64,000 nucleotides of DNA from Chitinophagaceae bacterium UBA1931 (lineage in GTDB: Bacteria > Bacteroidota > Bacteroidia > Chitinophagales > Chitinophagaceae). Positions 62,927-64,000 of the stretch are shown here, piece by piece (positions within the stretch are counted from its first letter, which is position 1; every line of letters begins with the position of its first letter). The notes beneath the pieces are model-generated. The model was not told where the DNA came from and did no database searches. It was given only the letters and a program-made list of their open reading frames with translations. The stretch is taken from positions 1,849,889 through 1,913,888 of the forward strand of contig DDFJ01000004.1 of the NCBI GenBank assembly GCA_002337125.1, given 5' to 3'. The position numbers were made by a program, and so were the translations under genes.

Positions 62927-62983
62927 CACCAACCAATTGTGTAAATTTTATTTCGGTTAGAGAGCAACCAACCGATAAGAAAA
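62927..62983. repeat. Dispersed hairpin repeat, copy 4
   Basis: CACCAACCAATTGTGTAAA, then ATTTCGGTTAGAG, then CCAACCGATAAGAAAA. The stem CGGTT/AACCG is kept but the loop differs from the other copies. Confidence 0.65.
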
Positions 62984-62994
62984 GTTAGGTGCAC

Positions 62995-63558
62995 TTATTC
63001 TTTAAACTTCGACTTTCTTAAAACACCTAAGTATTTGTTTCCAATACTTATGTCTGTAAATCTGATATTGATGTAAACTTTATAATGACCATATTTTCTA
63101 CTGAACTTATACGAATAGAATGTCTTGTTATTAATCTTATTATAAACTTTGAAGTATTCCCGTTGAAAAGATACGTGGTCAATCTTCTCAATCGACAAAC
63201 TGCTGTCGATGACGTTATAACTTGTAAGATTAAAAAGTGACCTCAAATAAAGCTTACTCTCTTCTCTATTTCTTCTTTCCCATGTTGAATTATCTGAGGA
63301 ATCAATAAAAAGAACAGAGTTGAAAAAATTATTTTCATCAGATTCAATCCAAAAAAGAGTTAATAGATTTTTATCTGGCGTAACTGAAGATGTTTCCCAA
63401 GATGAATGATTGATTTGGCCACTTGAACTGAATGCTGAGTCTTTAAAGGATATGTCAGAAGGCAACTCAAAAGTCCAACCAACTTCGTTAAGACTAATCG
63501 TTCTGGAAATATTAGCCTTACAACTCGATAATAAAATAATGATTAAAAAGAGTCTCAT
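62995..63558 (-). CDS. Hypothetical lipoprotein
   Basis: A 187-aa protein with a short signal (LFLIIILLSSC) and lipobox Cys near residue 13. The mature part (VGWTFELPSDISFKD, LLTLFWIESDENN, YFKVYNKINNKTFYSYKFSR) has alternating strands. Function unknown. Its AT-rich coding differs a little from the neighbours. It is flanked by the dispersed repeat on its downstream side. Confidence 0.6.
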   Translation of the reverse strand: MRLFLIIILLSSCKANISRTISLNEVGWTFELPSDISFKDSAFSSSGQINHSSWETSSVTPDKNLLTLFWIESDENNFFNSVLFIDSSDNSTWERRNREESKLYLRSLFNLTSYNVIDSSLSIEKIDHVSFQREYFKVYNKINNKTFYSYKFSRKYGHYKVYINIRFTDISIGNKYLGVLRKSKFKE

Positions 63559-63633
63559 AACTGCATGTTAGCATTCGTTTATTTGCCAAGGCAGAGTATT
63601 AATAATTGCCCGGCCCTGTTTTTGAAATACCTA

Positions 63634-64000
63634 TCAGCGGCTGCTCTTCGCTTCACAAAACTCTTTCACTGCATCCATAATCATTTTGCCTCTGTCACCT
63701 AAAAATATGGCTTGTTTTAAGTCGTTACAGATAATCGTTAACTCATTTTCGGGTATTCCGGGATTGTCTTTTGATGCCATAACAGTTACTCCATTGCTTT
63801 CTGATAATTTTCTACTGCTTCCAAACTGGTATTTTCTGATTCTTGCAAATGCCCGATTGGATAAAGCCATTTCAAAATATGGTTCAAACTTTAAGGCTTG
63901 GTCAAAATCAAGAATTGCTTCGTCAAACTGAAACTCATTTAATTTAACGGTTCCTCTTGCAAAATAGGCTTCGGCATAACCGCTGTCAAGCTCTATTGCT
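63634..64000 (-). CDS. TPR protein, cut by the window edge
   Basis: The open frame runs on past 64000 without a start; the stop is at 63634. The part seen has at least two TPR motifs (SGYAEAYFARGTVKLNEFQF, EAILDFDQALKFEPYFEMAL) followed by ALSNRAFARIRKYQFG and a non-TPR tail that ends in KEFCEAKSSR. An ATG at 63870 lies inside the TPR and is unlikely to be the true start. The product may serve as a scaffold protein; the N-terminus and any domain before it are outside the window. Confidence 0.75.
   Translation of the reverse strand, partial: AIELDSGYAEAYFARGTVKLNEFQFDEAILDFDQALKFEPYFEMALSNRAFARIRKYQFGSSRKLSESNGVTVMASKDNPGIPENELTIICNDLKQAIFLGDRGKMIMDAVKEFCEAKSSR

Noticed and set aside
62865..62994. 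N-terminal extension of the membrane-anchored protein
   Set aside because: The added 43 codons include dispersed repeat copy 4; the later ATG starts directly at the membrane helix.

Overview
The window looks like a chromosomal segment of a Bacteroidota bacterium, most likely of the Chitinophagaceae. The reasons are the weak Shine-Dalgarno sequences, a promoter of the TTTG-N21-TAnnTTTG type before the ribosomal-protein cluster, families typical of this group (DUF5777 beta-barrel, YceI, many small secreted lipoproteins, a class I ribonucleotide reductase without an ATP cone) and moderate GC in the core genes. The assignment rests on gene content only; there is no rRNA in the window.

Bases 1-18965 are an accessory island that ends in a tRNA-Phe gene (18904-18976, minus strand). 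From left to right it holds: an uncharacterised 376-aa protein; a hipB-hipS-hipT-like split HipA toxin-antitoxin operon with three phased operator palindromes; then a tight plus-strand run with, in order, a small hypothetical gene, an XRE regulator, a Vsr mismatch endonuclease, a 5-cytosine DNA methyltransferase, a NERD-nuclease/superfamily 1 helicase, an 822-aa protein of unknown function, a DrmA-type helicase and a DrmB-type DUF1998 protein. This is best read as a class 2-like DISARM anti-phage system in which no phospholipase-D DrmC is visible and a NERD-helicase plus Vsr are present instead. Two small genes and a large serine recombinase close the island. The recombinase reading frame runs into the antisense strand of tRNA-Phe, marking that tRNA as the attachment site.

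Bases 19095-40472 are mostly core metabolism and envelope genes: recQ, arabinose-5-phosphate isomerase and mannose-1-phosphate guanylyltransferase (sugar nucleotides for the cell surface), a glycosyltransferase, an EamA exporter, a LOG-family protein, an AspT/YidE-type transporter, M28 peptidase, rpiB, tatC, a zinc metalloprotease, a CorC/GldE-like CBS membrane protein and gmk. Between them, at 29726-31500, lies a repeat-rich stretch with nine 21-bp palindromic tandem repeats next to an HTH gene and two copies of a dispersed hairpin repeat.

Bases 40540-51579 hold an operon of cytochrome-like lipoproteins with YceI and a DUF5777 barrel, an OB-fold protein, the rplM-rpsI-rpsB-tsf translation cluster, nrdB-nrdA behind a cobalamin riboswitch, and cysC.

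Bases 52061-61379 look like a single local regulon. A TPR-containing histidine kinase and a NarL-type response regulator sit beside three transcription units for secreted proteins (two lipocalin-like paralogues with a CARDB protein, a repeat lipoprotein, an unknown secreted protein). Each unit, and the kinase itself, carries an ATCATTaaaaaAGATGAT-type inverted repeat about 50-90 bp before its start codon. The right end (61500-64000) has small secreted proteins, two more copies of the dispersed hairpin repeat and a TPR gene cut by the window edge.
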